Positions 34,616-43,353 of a stretch of DNA of 64,000 nucleotides are shown here, in pieces. Position 1 is the stretch's first letter. Each line of letters opens with the position of its first letter. A program made the position numbers and the translations under genes. Origin of the DNA: Actinoplanes subtropicus. Lineage in GTDB: Bacteria; Actinomycetota; Actinomycetes; Mycobacteriales; Micromonosporaceae. The stretch is from positions 62,001 to 126,000 of the forward strand of contig NZ_JOJL01000042.1 of NCBI RefSeq assembly GCF_000721705.1, written 5' to 3'. Below the pieces are notes generated by a model. It was not told the origin of the DNA. It ran no database searches and saw only the letters and a list, made by a program, of their open reading frames with translations.

Positions 34616-35364
34616 GTCGTCTCCTCGTTCAGCACCCGGCAGGCGTTGCGCCAGGTCACGGCGTACAGGTCGGCTTCGGAGAGGCCCAGCGACCGGGCCT
34701 TGGCCAGCTCGACGGCCGGCTCCTGGAGGGGGTATTCGGTGCCGAACAGCACCCGGTCCGGCCCGAGCAGGGCGACCGCCCGCCGGGCCGTCATCGTGAG
34801 GCAGCCGGACGTCTCGGCGAGGATGCCGGGCACCTCGGCGATCTCCTCGAGCCCGGCGAGGTCGAGCCAGCCGTGGCCGCAATGTCCCCAGACGAGGGTG
34901 GCCTCCGGCACGGCGCGGGCCAGGCGGACGAGATCGGCCGTACGCGCGCCCGGCCGGCCCAGGCAGGCCACGTAGACCGGGTGGCCGGCCGCGGCGGCGA
35001 CCGAGACCAGCTCGGCGACGCACGGGTCGTCCAGCCGGAAACCGTGCACCGCCGGGGAGATCTCCAGCCCGCGGAACTCGCCGGCCGCCGCCCGGTACGC
35101 GGCGACCTCGCGTACCGGATCGGCGAAGTAGAACGGCAGCAGCCGGCCGCCGGAACCGGCGCACCGGGCGGCGAGCAGCTCGTTGCCGGCCCGGACCTCC
35201 GCGCGGCCGCCCTCGGCGACCTGCCGGGCCAGCCGGACCGGGTCGAGCAGCCCGCCGCAGGACACGACCGCCCGGGCGACGCCCCGGCCGGCCATGACCC
35301 GCAGCAGGTCGCCGGCGGCGTCCGGCCCGCCGCCGAGCCGGGCGTGGAAGTCGAGGACCGTCAT
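34582..35364 (-). CDS. Small amidohydrolase-2 family protein
   Basis: This 260-residue TIM-barrel protein is related to ACMSD/Amidohydro_2 enzymes but shorter than most. Metal-site departures are visible: the usual HxH is LDFHARLGG (His7, Arg9), and the late FGSDxP aspartate is Glu210 in VLFGTEYPL. His107, His161 and His164 remain candidates for metal or acid/base roles. In 3-hydroxyanthranilate- and aminohydroxybenzoate-derived benzoxazole pathways, an amidohydrolase-family protein closes the oxazole ring from an ester or amide formed by a ligase; the same operon pairing here suggests that role. The start overlaps the DHQ-synthase-II stop (ATGA). Confidence 0.82.
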   Translation of the reverse strand: MTVLDFHARLGGGPDAAGDLLRVMAGRGVARAVVSCGGLLDPVRLARQVAEGGRAEVRAGNELLAARCAGSGGRLLPFYFADPVREVAAYRAAAGEFRGLEISPAVHGFRLDDPCVAELVSVAAAAGHPVYVACLGRPGARTADLVRLARAVPEATLVWGHCGHGWLDLAGLEEIAEVPGILAETSGCLTMTARRAVALLGPDRVLFGTEYPLQEPAVELAKARSLGLSEADLYAVTWRNACRVLNEETTWTPPLIGPAR

Positions 35365-36479
35365 AGCTCGTGGCAGAGCTCGTCGATCGGGTAGCCGACG
35401 TGCCGTTCCCGCCCGGGCAGGTAGCCGAGCACCTCGTCGCCCGGCTTCAGTTCGGTCGAGTTGAGCACGGCCGCGCCCGGCCCGAGCAGCCGCACGTGCC
35501 AGTCGTCCTGGAGGATCAGGTTGATCTGTTCGCCGGTCGGCGCCACCGCGTCGACCGAGAGCAGCGGCCGGGTCTCGATCTTCACCCGGCCCACGGTGAC
35601 CGGGCGGGTCCGGCCGTCCGCGCGCACGGCGAGCACGGTCGCCCCGGCCTGGAGCTCGCAGAGGTACCGGGTCCGCTCGGCGCTCGCCAGCGTGTACGAC
35701 ATGATCGCCCCGGCGTTGACCCGGAACGGCCGCATCGGCATGTACGGCAGCGGATGCGTCTCGCTGACGCACAGCAGCAGGCCGCGGGACCGGGAGCCGA
35801 CCAGGATCCCCTCGTCCTGGTGCAGGTGCGAGCAGGTGTCGACGCAGGCCCGCTCGCCGGAGCCGACGTGCCGGACCGCGGTCACGGTGAGGGTGACCAG
35901 GTCGAGGTCGGGCGAGTCGCGGCGGAGCACCTCGGTGAGCTTGGTGGCGTCGCCCGGCCCGCCCGGCCGCAGCAGCACGCCGTCCGGCCCGCGTTCCAGC
36001 ACCGAGACGTGCACCGAGGCCTCCTGGACGCCGTCCACCTCGGTCACCACCCGGCCCGGCGCGCCGTCCGCGGCGGCCAGCACGATCTCGAGCGGGATGT
36101 GGGTCGGGTCGTGGAACCGGATCACCGTGCAGTCGTCGCGGCGGACCCGCTCGCAGGCCACCTCCAGGCTCTCCGCATCGGTGACGTCCACCCGGCTGCC
36201 GAACCGCACGCCCGGCCGGGCCCCGGCGAGGGCCGCCGGGTCGCCGTGCCGGCGTGGGTCCACCAGCACCAGGTCGATGCCGGTCAGGTCCTCCGGGAGG
36301 GTGTCGCCGGCGACGAGCACCCGGGTCACCGTGGGCGGCAGGTCGGCGAGGTCGGCCGGGTCGTCCGCGACCAGCGCGTCGAACCGCAGGTGCACCGCCT
36401 CCTCGCTGACCGCGCGCCGCCACGGGCCGGCCTGCCGCAGGTCCAGCCAGCACTGCCGGCCGGTCGTCGCGGCGCTCAT
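35361..36479 (-). CDS. 3-dehydroquinate synthase II family protein (GriH-like)
   Basis: This 372-residue protein belongs to the archaeal-type DHQ synthase II family: [50 protein letters not shown] and [18 protein letters not shown]. In actinomycetes such genes beside a DhnA-like aldolase encode the second step of 3-amino-4-hydroxybenzoate formation (GriH, NspH), converting the C7 product of aspartate semialdehyde and dihydroxyacetone phosphate. The exact same arrangement and ATGA coupling on both sides occur here. Use in aromatic amino-acid synthesis is unlikely in a bacterium expected to carry ordinary aroB. Confidence 0.92.
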   Translation of the reverse strand: MSAATTGRQCWLDLRQAGPWRRAVSEEAVHLRFDALVADDPADLADLPPTVTRVLVAGDTLPEDLTGIDLVLVDPRRHGDPAALAGARPGVRFGSRVDVTDAESLEVACERVRRDDCTVIRFHDPTHIPLEIVLAAADGAPGRVVTEVDGVQEASVHVSVLERGPDGVLLRPGGPGDATKLTEVLRRDSPDLDLVTLTVTAVRHVGSGERACVDTCSHLHQDEGILVGSRSRGLLLCVSETHPLPYMPMRPFRVNAGAIMSYTLASAERTRYLCELQAGATVLAVRADGRTRPVTVGRVKIETRPLLSVDAVAPTGEQINLILQDDWHVRLLGPGAAVLNSTELKPGDEVLGYLPGRERHVGYPIDELCHEL

Positions 36480-37267
36480 CGGACGCTCACCGGGGCCCGG
36501 TCGTGCACGACGGCGGCCAGGGCGCGCACCATCGCGCCCGGATCGTCGGCGGTGAAGACGAGGCGGCCGGCGGCCACGCCGGCCGCACCGGCCCGCATCG
36601 CCGCCGCCATCCGGCCGAGCACCGCGTCCGGCCCGTCGTCGGCCGGGCCGCCGGCCGCGAGGACCGGCAGCGGCGCGGCGCCGATGACGCGGCCGGCCGC
36701 GCCGGGATCCTCCGGCAGCGCGGTCTTGACCAGGTCGGCACCCAGTTCGGCGGCGATCGTGACGGCATGCGCGACCAGGCCGGGATCGCGGGCGTCGCGG
36801 ACCGCCGGGCCGCGGACGTACATCATGGCCAGCAGCGGGACGTTCCAGCGGTCGCACGCCTCGGAGACGGCGGCCAGGTGGGCGATCTGCGCGCCCTCGG
36901 TGAAGGACGCGGCGTTGACGTGCACGCTGACCGCGTGGGCGCCGAGCCGGAGCGCCTCCTCCACGGTGGCCACCGGATACTTCGCGTCCGGGTCGGGCGC
37001 CATCCGGGTGCTCGCGTTGAGCTGGATCACCAGCGACAGGTCGCGGAACCGGGCCGGGCGGATCCGGCGGGCCGCACCCTTGTGCAGCACCACCGCGTCC
37101 GCGCCGTGCTCGGCGAGCTGCGCCACCAGCGCGTCCAGGTCGCCGTCGCGGCGGAGCGGCCCGGCGCCGACGGCGTGGTCGAGCGGCACCATCAGCAGGC
37201 CGGAGCCGCCGCGCCGGCCGATGTGGCTCAGCCGCAGCCGCCGGCCGAAGGACTCGTTCGGGTACAT
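36476..37267 (-). CDS. Class I DhnA-type aldolase (GriI-like, C7 sugar-type synthase)
   Basis: This 263-residue TIM-barrel Schiff-base aldolase has the phosphate/start motif LLMVPLDHAVGAGPL, the segment VSVHVNAASFTEGAQ, and the catalytic Lys in GADLVKTALP. GriI and NspI, its closest functional analogues, condense L-aspartate-4-semialdehyde with dihydroxyacetone phosphate. It is the first gene of the minus-strand operon, preceded by AGGAGGTG, and overlaps the DHQ-synthase-II gene by ATGA. Its 227-bp upstream region is shared with the divergent LAL regulator. Transaldolase-like archaeal ADH synthase is a close homologue but less fitting here. Confidence 0.9.
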   Translation of the reverse strand: MYPNESFGRRLRLSHIGRRGGSGLLMVPLDHAVGAGPLRRDGDLDALVAQLAEHGADAVVLHKGAARRIRPARFRDLSLVIQLNASTRMAPDPDAKYPVATVEEALRLGAHAVSVHVNAASFTEGAQIAHLAAVSEACDRWNVPLLAMMYVRGPAVRDARDPGLVAHAVTIAAELGADLVKTALPEDPGAAGRVIGAAPLPVLAAGGPADDGPDAVLGRMAAAMRAGAAGVAAGRLVFTADDPGAMVRALAAVVHDRAPVSVR

Positions 37268-37400
37268 CCCAGCACCTCCTATGGGGGTCGGTCGTTACCG
37301 GTGATCCCGACGCTAGGAGCGCGCGGTGCGGCGGCCCACTGCACGAGCGGGTAAGCCGGCCGCGGGCGGTGTGGCCGGGCGGGACGATCGCGCTGCTCAT

Positions 37401-37414
37401 CACCCGGCCGGGTG
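37401..37414. promoter_or_regulatory. 14-bp perfect palindrome in the divergent aldolase/LAL promoter region
   Basis: CACCCGGCCGGGTG is self-complementary over its full length. It lies in the 227-bp gap 37268-37494, which also holds the inverted pair ATCACC (37399-37404) and GGTGAT (37424-37429) around it. It is a plausible binding site for the LAL regulator. Apart from this and the two ribosome binding sites I see no other clear element in the gap. Confidence 0.45.
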
Positions 37415-37494
37415 TTGCCGGTCGGTGATCGGACGGGTAGTGCGCGCTGCCGACGGCGCCGCCTTGTGATAGACATGCCGCAAGGGGGGCCAAG

Positions 37495-40173
37495 GTGTCA
37501 GATCACCTCTTCGGCCGGGAGGCGGAGCTCGCCCGCCTCACCCGGATCCTGGACGACACGATGGACGGTGCCGGTGGCCGGCATGTGCTGATCGGCCAGG
37601 CGGGCATCGGCAAGTCACGGCTGCTGCGCGCGGTCGTCGAGCCGGCCCGTGAGCGCGGCCTGGCGGTGGCCGCGCGGGAGGCGTTCCGGCACGATCAGGC
37701 GGCGCCGCTGGTGACGCTGGCCGGGGCGTTGCGCGACTGCCGCCCGGCGCTGCCGGAGTTCGAGTGGCTCACCCGGCTCGAGCCGGAGCGGGCCAAGGCG
37801 TTCGTCACCCTTCAGCTGTTGCGTCGCTCGCTGGAGGACGCCGCGCGGGAGCGGCCGCTGCTGATCGTGATCGACGACGCGCAATGGACCGACGAGCTGA
37901 GCGCGCTCGCCGTCCGCGATCTGGTGCCCGCCCTGGCCGCGGCCCCGGTGTGCTGGCTGATCGCGGCCCGGCCGCCGTCGCCGGACGATCGGGAGAGCCC
38001 GGGCCAGCAGTTGGTGCGCTGGCTGCTGCGGGACGGGACCCCGCCGATCCGGGTGCCGGCGCTGGACGAGGAGGCGATCGCCCGGCTCTGCGCGGCGGTG
38101 GTCGGCGCCAAGGTGGACAGCACGGTGGTGGCGCTGGCCGCCTCCTGCGCGGGCCACCCGCTGCGCACCGAGAAGCTGATGAAGGCGCTGGTCGCGACCG
38201 GGCAGCTGGTGGTGGCCGGTGGGGTGGGCTCGGTGGTCGGCGACGAGTTGCCGTCCAGCTTCGTCGACTCGGTGCGGGATCTGCTGGCGACGCTGACCGA
38301 ACCGGCCGGTCAGTTGGTGCGGGCGGTGTCGGTGTTCGGCCGGCCGTTCACGGTCGCGGAGGCGGCCCGCCTGGCCGGGCGGCCGGCGGTGGAGCTGTTC
38401 CCGCTGGTCGAGGAGGCGATGACCGACTTCCTCGCCGAGGACCAGGACGGTCAGCTGGCCTTCGCCCACGACCTGGTCGGCCAGGCGGTCTACGGCATGC
38501 TCGCCCGCGGGATGCGCGAGCACCTGCACCGGGAGGTCGCCGCGATCACCCGGGACGCCGGGCGTTCGCCGCTCGAGGTGGCCGACCACCAGCTGCGTGG
38601 CGGCCGGGACGGCGCCGCGGACGCGGCCCGCCTGGTCCGGGCGATGCCGGCCGAGCTGGCCCGGGTGGCGCCCTCGGCGGCGGCCGACATCATGTTGCGG
38701 GCGCTGTCCGGTTCGGCGCCCGGTGACCCGGGCCGGGCCGCGCTGATCGCCGACACGGTGGGCCTGCTGGCCAACGCGGCCCGCCTGGAGGAGGCGCGCA
38801 AGCTGGGCGAGGAGGCGTTGCGGGCCGGCCTCGACCCGGCCACCGCGGCGCGGCTGCTGCACGGGCTGGCCGAGGCGTACAAACACAGCGGTCTCAACGA
38901 GATCTCGCTGCGCTACGCCGACCAGGCGATCGCGCAGCCCGGCGTGCCGGAGGGCCTGCTCGCCCGGCTGTACGCGGTCCGCGCGCACGCCCTGCACTAC
39001 CTGGACGAGTTGCCCGCCGCCGACGCCTCCGGCGAACGGGCCGACCTGCTGGGGCGGCGCGCCGGTGAGCCGGGCGCGGCGGTGTTCGGCCTGACCGCGC
39101 GTGGCCTGGTGGCCTTCACCGAGGGCCGGCTCGCCGACGCGCTGCGGCACACCCGGGAGGCGACCGAGCTGGCCGACCGCTCCGGCGGCGGCGCCCTCAA
39201 CCGGCATCCCGGCATCTGGCTGGGCGGCATGCTCACCGTCCTCGACCGGTTCGACCAGGCCGAGCGGGTCTTCCAGCGGGTCGTCCGGGACACCGACCGG
39301 GCCGGCACGGTCTGGGCCGAGCCACTGCTGCACTACTTCAAAACCACCATGTGGTACGCCCGGGGCCGGCTCGACGAGGCCACCGTGGAGGCCGAGACCG
39401 GGGCGGCGGTCGCCGAGCAGCACGGCGCCAACGCGCTGGCCATGCCCTTGCTCGGCATGCTGGTGCGGATCGCGGTGTGCCGCGGCGACCTGAAGCGCGC
39501 CGGCCGGCACCAGGCGGACCTGCGCCGGCTGGCCGACGGCGGGATCACCGCCCCGCCCGAGGACGTGCTCTGGGCCGAGGCCGTGCTGCTGGCCGCGACC
39601 GGCTCGGCCCGGGACGCGTTCCACCTGCTCCGCGACTTCTACGCGACGTTGCCGCGGCGGCCCGCCCTGCTCGCCGCCGACCCGGTGGCGGCCGCCGAAC
39701 TGGTGCGGATCGCCCTGGACGCCGGCGACCGGGGGCAGGCCGAGGTCGCCGCGCGGGCCGCCCGGCGGCTCGCCGACCAGCACCCCGGGGTGCACGGCCT
39801 GGCCGGCGGCGCCCTGTTCGCCGAGGGACTGCTGCACGCGGACGCTACCTTGCGGTCCCAGGCGGCCGAGGAGTTCGGCCTGGCCGGCCGCCCGCGGGCC
39901 CGGGCGGCGGCGCTGGCGGACGATCGCGGCGACGCCACCGCGGACCCGGCGCCGGAGTCCCTCCTGGAGCGCCTCACCGAGACCGAGCGCAAGGTGGCCA
40001 TGGAGGCCGCCGGCGGGCTGACGAACACCGAGATCGCCGCGAAGTTGTTCATGTCGGTGCACACCGTCGACACCCACATGCGACACATCTTCCGCAAGCT
40101 CGGCGTGCGCCGGCGGTCCGAGGTCGCCCGGATCGTCGAGCGGGAGGCCGGGGCGGGTCCCGCGAACACGTGA
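37495..40173 (+). CDS. LAL-type (large ATP-binding LuxR) transcriptional activator
   Basis: This 892-residue protein has an N-terminal AAA domain with Walker A GQAGIGKS at 34-41 and Walker B VIDDAQW at about 125-131. A long helical, TPR-like middle follows (residues about 300-800), and then a C-terminal LuxR HTH (LTETERKVAMEAAGGLTNTEIAAKLFMSVHTVDTHMRHIFRKLGV). Such proteins are typical pathway-specific activators of actinomycete specialised-metabolite clusters. It starts at a GTG after AAGGGGGG and is divergent from the GriI-like aldolase, so direct control of the aminohydroxybenzoate operon is likely. The ligand is unknown. Confidence 0.93.
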   Translation: MSDHLFGREAELARLTRILDDTMDGAGGRHVLIGQAGIGKSRLLRAVVEPARERGLAVAAREAFRHDQAAPLVTLAGALRDCRPALPEFEWLTRLEPERAKAFVTLQLLRRSLEDAARERPLLIVIDDAQWTDELSALAVRDLVPALAAAPVCWLIAARPPSPDDRESPGQQLVRWLLRDGTPPIRVPALDEEAIARLCAAVVGAKVDSTVVALAASCAGHPLRTEKLMKALVATGQLVVAGGVGSVVGDELPSSFVDSVRDLLATLTEPAGQLVRAVSVFGRPFTVAEAARLAGRPAVELFPLVEEAMTDFLAEDQDGQLAFAHDLVGQAVYGMLARGMREHLHREVAAITRDAGRSPLEVADHQLRGGRDGAADAARLVRAMPAELARVAPSAAADIMLRALSGSAPGDPGRAALIADTVGLLANAARLEEARKLGEEALRAGLDPATAARLLHGLAEAYKHSGLNEISLRYADQAIAQPGVPEGLLARLYAVRAHALHYLDELPAADASGERADLLGRRAGEPGAAVFGLTARGLVAFTEGRLADALRHTREATELADRSGGGALNRHPGIWLGGMLTVLDRFDQAERVFQRVVRDTDRAGTVWAEPLLHYFKTTMWYARGRLDEATVEAETGAAVAEQHGANALAMPLLGMLVRIAVCRGDLKRAGRHQADLRRLADGGITAPPEDVLWAEAVLLAATGSARDAFHLLRDFYATLPRRPALLAADPVAAAELVRIALDAGDRGQAEVAARAARRLADQHPGVHGLAGGALFAEGLLHADATLRSQAAEEFGLAGRPRARAAALADDRGDATADPAPESLLERLTETERKVAMEAAGGLTNTEIAAKLFMSVHTVDTHMRHIFRKLGVRRRSEVARIVEREAGAGPANT

Positions 40174-40238
40174 TGCCCGTGGCGGCCCGCGGTCGCCGAA
40201 CATGGGCGGGGAAACCCCTTCCCGCCCGAGGTGGTCCG

Positions 40239-41777
40239 ATGCAGGCACCCGTCCGCCGCACGCCCGTCCTGATCGCCGGAGCCGGCGTCGCCGGCGCCCT
40301 GACCGCGCTGGAGCTGGCCCACCACGGCGTGCCGAGCCTGGTGGTGGAGCGCGCCCGCAAACGGTCGCGGCAAGCCGACCTGCTGCTGATCAGCGGCCGT
40401 GGCCTGGAGTTGCTGCGCCGGCTGGGGCTGGCCGACCGGGTGCGGGCCGGCGGCCTGGCCCCGGGGAGCGCCGCCGAGATCATCTGGGGGCCGGCGCTCG
40501 ACCGGCCGCCGGTCCTGGTGTGGCGGCTCCCGTCGCCGAGCGAGCTACGGGGCGAATACGCGGCCGCCGCGGACGGCAGCGCGCCGATCGAGCCGTACGT
40601 GCTGATCTCCGGTCCCGAGCTGATCGCCCGGCTGCGTCGCGCGCTGCGCGAGTGCCCGGCGGTCGACCTGCGGACCGGGTGGACGCTGGTGGACGCGGCG
40701 GACCGGCCGGACCACGCGACCGCCACGGTGATCGAGGCCGAGTCCGGCCGGCATCACCTGATCGAGGCCGACTACCTGGTCGGCTGCGACGGCGCGCAGA
40801 GCACGGTGCGCCGCTGCGCCGGCTTCGCGATGGAGCCGTTCAACCCGGCCGACCCGCAGTTCACCGTCTACTTCGCCAGCGCCGGGGTGGCCCGGCGCCG
40901 GGACGGGCCGTTCGCGTGGATCACCGCCGGCGCCACCGTGATCGCGGGGCACGACGGCGACCGATGCGTCGCCCAGCTGCCGGTCGGCCCCGGCGACGAG
41001 GCGGTCACCGATCACGCCGACCTGGTCCGCCGCCGGTTGGGACTGTCCGCGGAACCGAGCGAGATCCAGGCCGTGGTGCAGCGCGACACCGTGCCGGCCG
41101 TCGCCCGCGCGTACGGGATGGGACGGATCTTTCTCGCCGGCCAGGCCGCGCACCCGACCGACTCGCCGGGGGACGACGTGGACACCTGCATCGGCGACGC
41201 CGTGGGCCTTGGCTGGCGACTCGCCGCGGCGGTCCACGGCTGGGCCGGCGCCCACCTGCTGCACGGTTACACGCGGGAGCGCCGCGGGCGGGCGGTGGCC
41301 GACCGGATCCGCGCGAGCCGGGCGCTGGCCACCCGGGGCCGCTTCCGCCGGCTCGTCGAGGAGGGCGCCGATCAGCAGCGACTGGAGGCGGCGCTGCGCG
41401 CGAACGAGCCCCGGCTCGACCTGGCGGGGACGGATCCGGTCGCGCTGGCGGGCACGCCCGGGCACCGCCTGCCCGCGTTCCGGCTCGACGGCGGCGACCA
41501 GCTCTTCGACCGGCTCGGACCGCAGTTCACGCTGGTCGACCTGACCGGCCGGCAGTCCGGCCGGCCGCTGGTGACGGCGGCCCGGAAGCGGGGGATCCCG
41601 GTGCGTCACCTGCCGGCCGGCGGCCCCGCCGTGCCCGACCGGTGGCCGGGCCGGCTGCTGCTGGTGCGCCCGGACCAGCAGGTCGCCTGGTGCTCGTCGG
41701 GCGCCACCCTGGCCGATCTCGACGACGTGCTCGACGACGCGACCGGAGCGCGCGAGCGGATTCACGAGAACACGTGA
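40239..41777 (+). CDS. FAD-dependent monooxygenase-like protein with altered GD motif
   Basis: This 512-residue protein resembles PheA/TfdB/RdmE aromatic hydroxylases. It has the N-terminal GAGVAG Rossmann motif, the DG motif YLVGCDGAQSTVRR and a C-terminal thioredoxin-like domain (FTLVDLTGRQ). The GD motif, normally GDAAHxxPPxGGxGxN, reads GQAAHPTDSPGDDVD: the FAD-ribityl Asp is Gln and the PP-GG-G-N flavin loop is lost. It may bind flavin weakly, act on a modified reaction, or be inactive. It follows the LAL gene in the same direction and probably belongs to the cluster. The ATG follows GAGGTGG. Confidence 0.85.
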   Translation: MQAPVRRTPVLIAGAGVAGALTALELAHHGVPSLVVERARKRSRQADLLLISGRGLELLRRLGLADRVRAGGLAPGSAAEIIWGPALDRPPVLVWRLPSPSELRGEYAAAADGSAPIEPYVLISGPELIARLRRALRECPAVDLRTGWTLVDAADRPDHATATVIEAESGRHHLIEADYLVGCDGAQSTVRRCAGFAMEPFNPADPQFTVYFASAGVARRRDGPFAWITAGATVIAGHDGDRCVAQLPVGPGDEAVTDHADLVRRRLGLSAEPSEIQAVVQRDTVPAVARAYGMGRIFLAGQAAHPTDSPGDDVDTCIGDAVGLGWRLAAAVHGWAGAHLLHGYTRERRGRAVADRIRASRALATRGRFRRLVEEGADQQRLEAALRANEPRLDLAGTDPVALAGTPGHRLPAFRLDGGDQLFDRLGPQFTLVDLTGRQSGRPLVTAARKRGIPVRHLPAGGPAVPDRWPGRLLLVRPDQQVAWCSSGATLADLDDVLDDATGARERIHENT

Positions 41778-41832
41778 TGCCGGGCGGGTCCTGCCAACCG
41801 CGACCCTCGATATCTCCCGACCGAGATCTCGA

Positions 41833-42444
41833 ATGGACGTCACGGACATGCTCAGCACGAGGACAGAACGTGGATCGGACACCGTCATCGCGGACTGGTA
41901 TCTGAGTCTGGCCGGCAACCGGTCCTCGCGGCGCAACCATTGGACCACGAAGGTCATGTACTACGAGGCGGTCACCGAACTGCTCGACTCCCACCCGGAC
42001 CACCCGATCACCTGGAAGGGCATCGTCGGCGCGGCCCGCCCGCGCGGCTGCCGGAGCACCTTCTACGAGGTGGCCGGCTCGCAGGCCCGCCGCGGCATGG
42101 TCGACCACCTGATCGCCGACGGGAGCATCACCTCGTACACGATCGCCCTGCACTACCGCACCACCGACCCGATCGTCCGGCTCATCGACGAGGCGAAGGT
42201 CTGGTCGTTCTGGTCCTACCGGCAGCGCTTCCGCCAGGCGGCGGCCGGCGGCGGCGACCCCGATCGGCTCCCCGAGCCGCTGCGCGCCGTGCTGGCCGAC
42301 TGGGCGCGGGCGCACCCGGGCCTGGCCGCGGCCAACTGCGGCCGCCCGCCGGCCTGCGCGGTCGAGGACCTGACCGAGCTGAGCGCCGGACTTCTCGCCC
42401 CGATCCGGGCCGAGGCCCTGCTCACCGAGGCGCTGCGCACCTGA
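41833..42444 (+). CDS. TetR-like regulator of an uncharacterised subgroup
   Basis: This 203-residue protein has an HTH-like region (ITWKGIVGAARPRGCRSTFYEVAG) in the position of the TetR recognition helices, where the STFYEV stretch parallels the TetR YYYF/TFYEHF segment. The C-terminal part is helical with an acidic, Trp-rich segment (DEAKVWSFWSYRQRF). Overall similarity to classical TetR proteins is low, so regulator status is probable rather than certain. It lies 55 bp after the flavoenzyme gene in the same direction. Confidence 0.7.
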   Translation: MDVTDMLSTRTERGSDTVIADWYLSLAGNRSSRRNHWTTKVMYYEAVTELLDSHPDHPITWKGIVGAARPRGCRSTFYEVAGSQARRGMVDHLIADGSITSYTIALHYRTTDPIVRLIDEAKVWSFWSYRQRFRQAAAGGGDPDRLPEPLRAVLADWARAHPGLAAANCGRPPACAVEDLTELSAGLLAPIRAEALLTEALRT

Positions 42445-42514
42445 TAGCTCGAAACGAATTCGGCGAATGGTGGGCGCCTCCCGCATGATGTCCTTTACGG
42501 ACCGGGAGGCGTCG

Positions 42515-43213
42515 ATGGCGGACGACACCACGCAGCCGGGCGGCTGGGCGCCGGGCACCTTCCTCGGCGGCCTCGCGCCGGCCGCGGCCGACGAGTTGCT
42601 GCGGCTCGGCGTGCCCCGGCGCTTCACGGGCGGCCGGACCATCCTGCGCGAGGGCGCGGCGGCCGCCCAGGTCGTGCTGATCACCGCCGGCTTCGTCAAG
42701 GTCACCACGGCGGTGGACGGCTTCGGCACGCTGCTCGGCATCCGGGTGCCCGGCGACGTGATCGGCGAGATCGGCGCCCTCACCGACAGCCCGCGCAACG
42801 CGACCGCGATCGCCTGCGGCACGGTCTACGCCGTGACCGTCGCGCGGGCCGAGTTCGAGGCGTTCCTGCGCCGGCGGCCGGAGGTGTCCCAGCTGGTCAT
42901 GGCGATGATCGCGCGCCAGCTGAGCTGGGCCAACCGGCGGCGCGGCGACTTCGCGGCGTTCCCCGCGCACATCCGGCTGGCCCGGCTGCTGACCGAGGTC
43001 GCGGAGGCGTGCGGCCGGCCCGGGCGGGACGGGTCGGTCGAGATCGCGGTGCCGCTGAGCCAGCCGGAGCTGGCCGCGATGATCGCGATCGCCCGGGCCA
43101 CCGTCCAGAAGGCCGTGCACGACCTGCGCGAGCGGGGGCTGATCAGCACCGCGTACCGCCGGGTCACGGTGCTGGATCCGGCCGGTCTGCGGCGGCTCGC
43201 CGACGGGGTCTGA
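42515..43213 (+). CDS. Crp/Fnr-family transcriptional regulator
   Basis: This 232-residue regulator has a cyclic-nucleotide-binding-like beta-roll (GGRTILREGAAAAQVVLITAGFVKV, GDVIGEIGALTDSPRNATAIA), a dimer helix, and a C-terminal winged HTH (VPLSQPELAAMIAIARATVQKAVHDLRERGLI). No Cys cluster for an iron-sulfur centre is present, so it is not Fnr-like in sensing. The ATG at 42515 follows GGGAGG by five bases; the longer upstream frame has no site. Its role in the cluster, or as a general regulator, is not shown. Confidence 0.9.
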   Translation: MADDTTQPGGWAPGTFLGGLAPAAADELLRLGVPRRFTGGRTILREGAAAAQVVLITAGFVKVTTAVDGFGTLLGIRVPGDVIGEIGALTDSPRNATAIACGTVYAVTVARAEFEAFLRRRPEVSQLVMAMIARQLSWANRRRGDFAAFPAHIRLARLLTEVAEACGRPGRDGSVEIAVPLSQPELAAMIAIARATVQKAVHDLRERGLISTAYRRVTVLDPAGLRRLADGV

Positions 43214-43322
43214 CCGGCCCGGACTCCATCGGCCGAGCGGGCAATTCCGCCGCGCGCCTCGCCGATTCAGCCGGAACGGGTCGCCGCATCGACGGGCCGG
43301 TTCCGGCCGTTCGCGGCTGTCA

Positions 43323-43341
43323 GTCCGGATCGCGATCGGAC
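43323..43341. promoter_or_regulatory. Palindromic element upstream of the PP2C gene
   Basis: GTCCG and CGGAC flank GATCGCGAT, a 19-bp imperfect palindrome centred 22 bp before the ATG at 43354. It could be an operator; the regulator is not identified. Confidence 0.3.
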
Positions 43342-43353
43342 ACAGTCGTCGCC

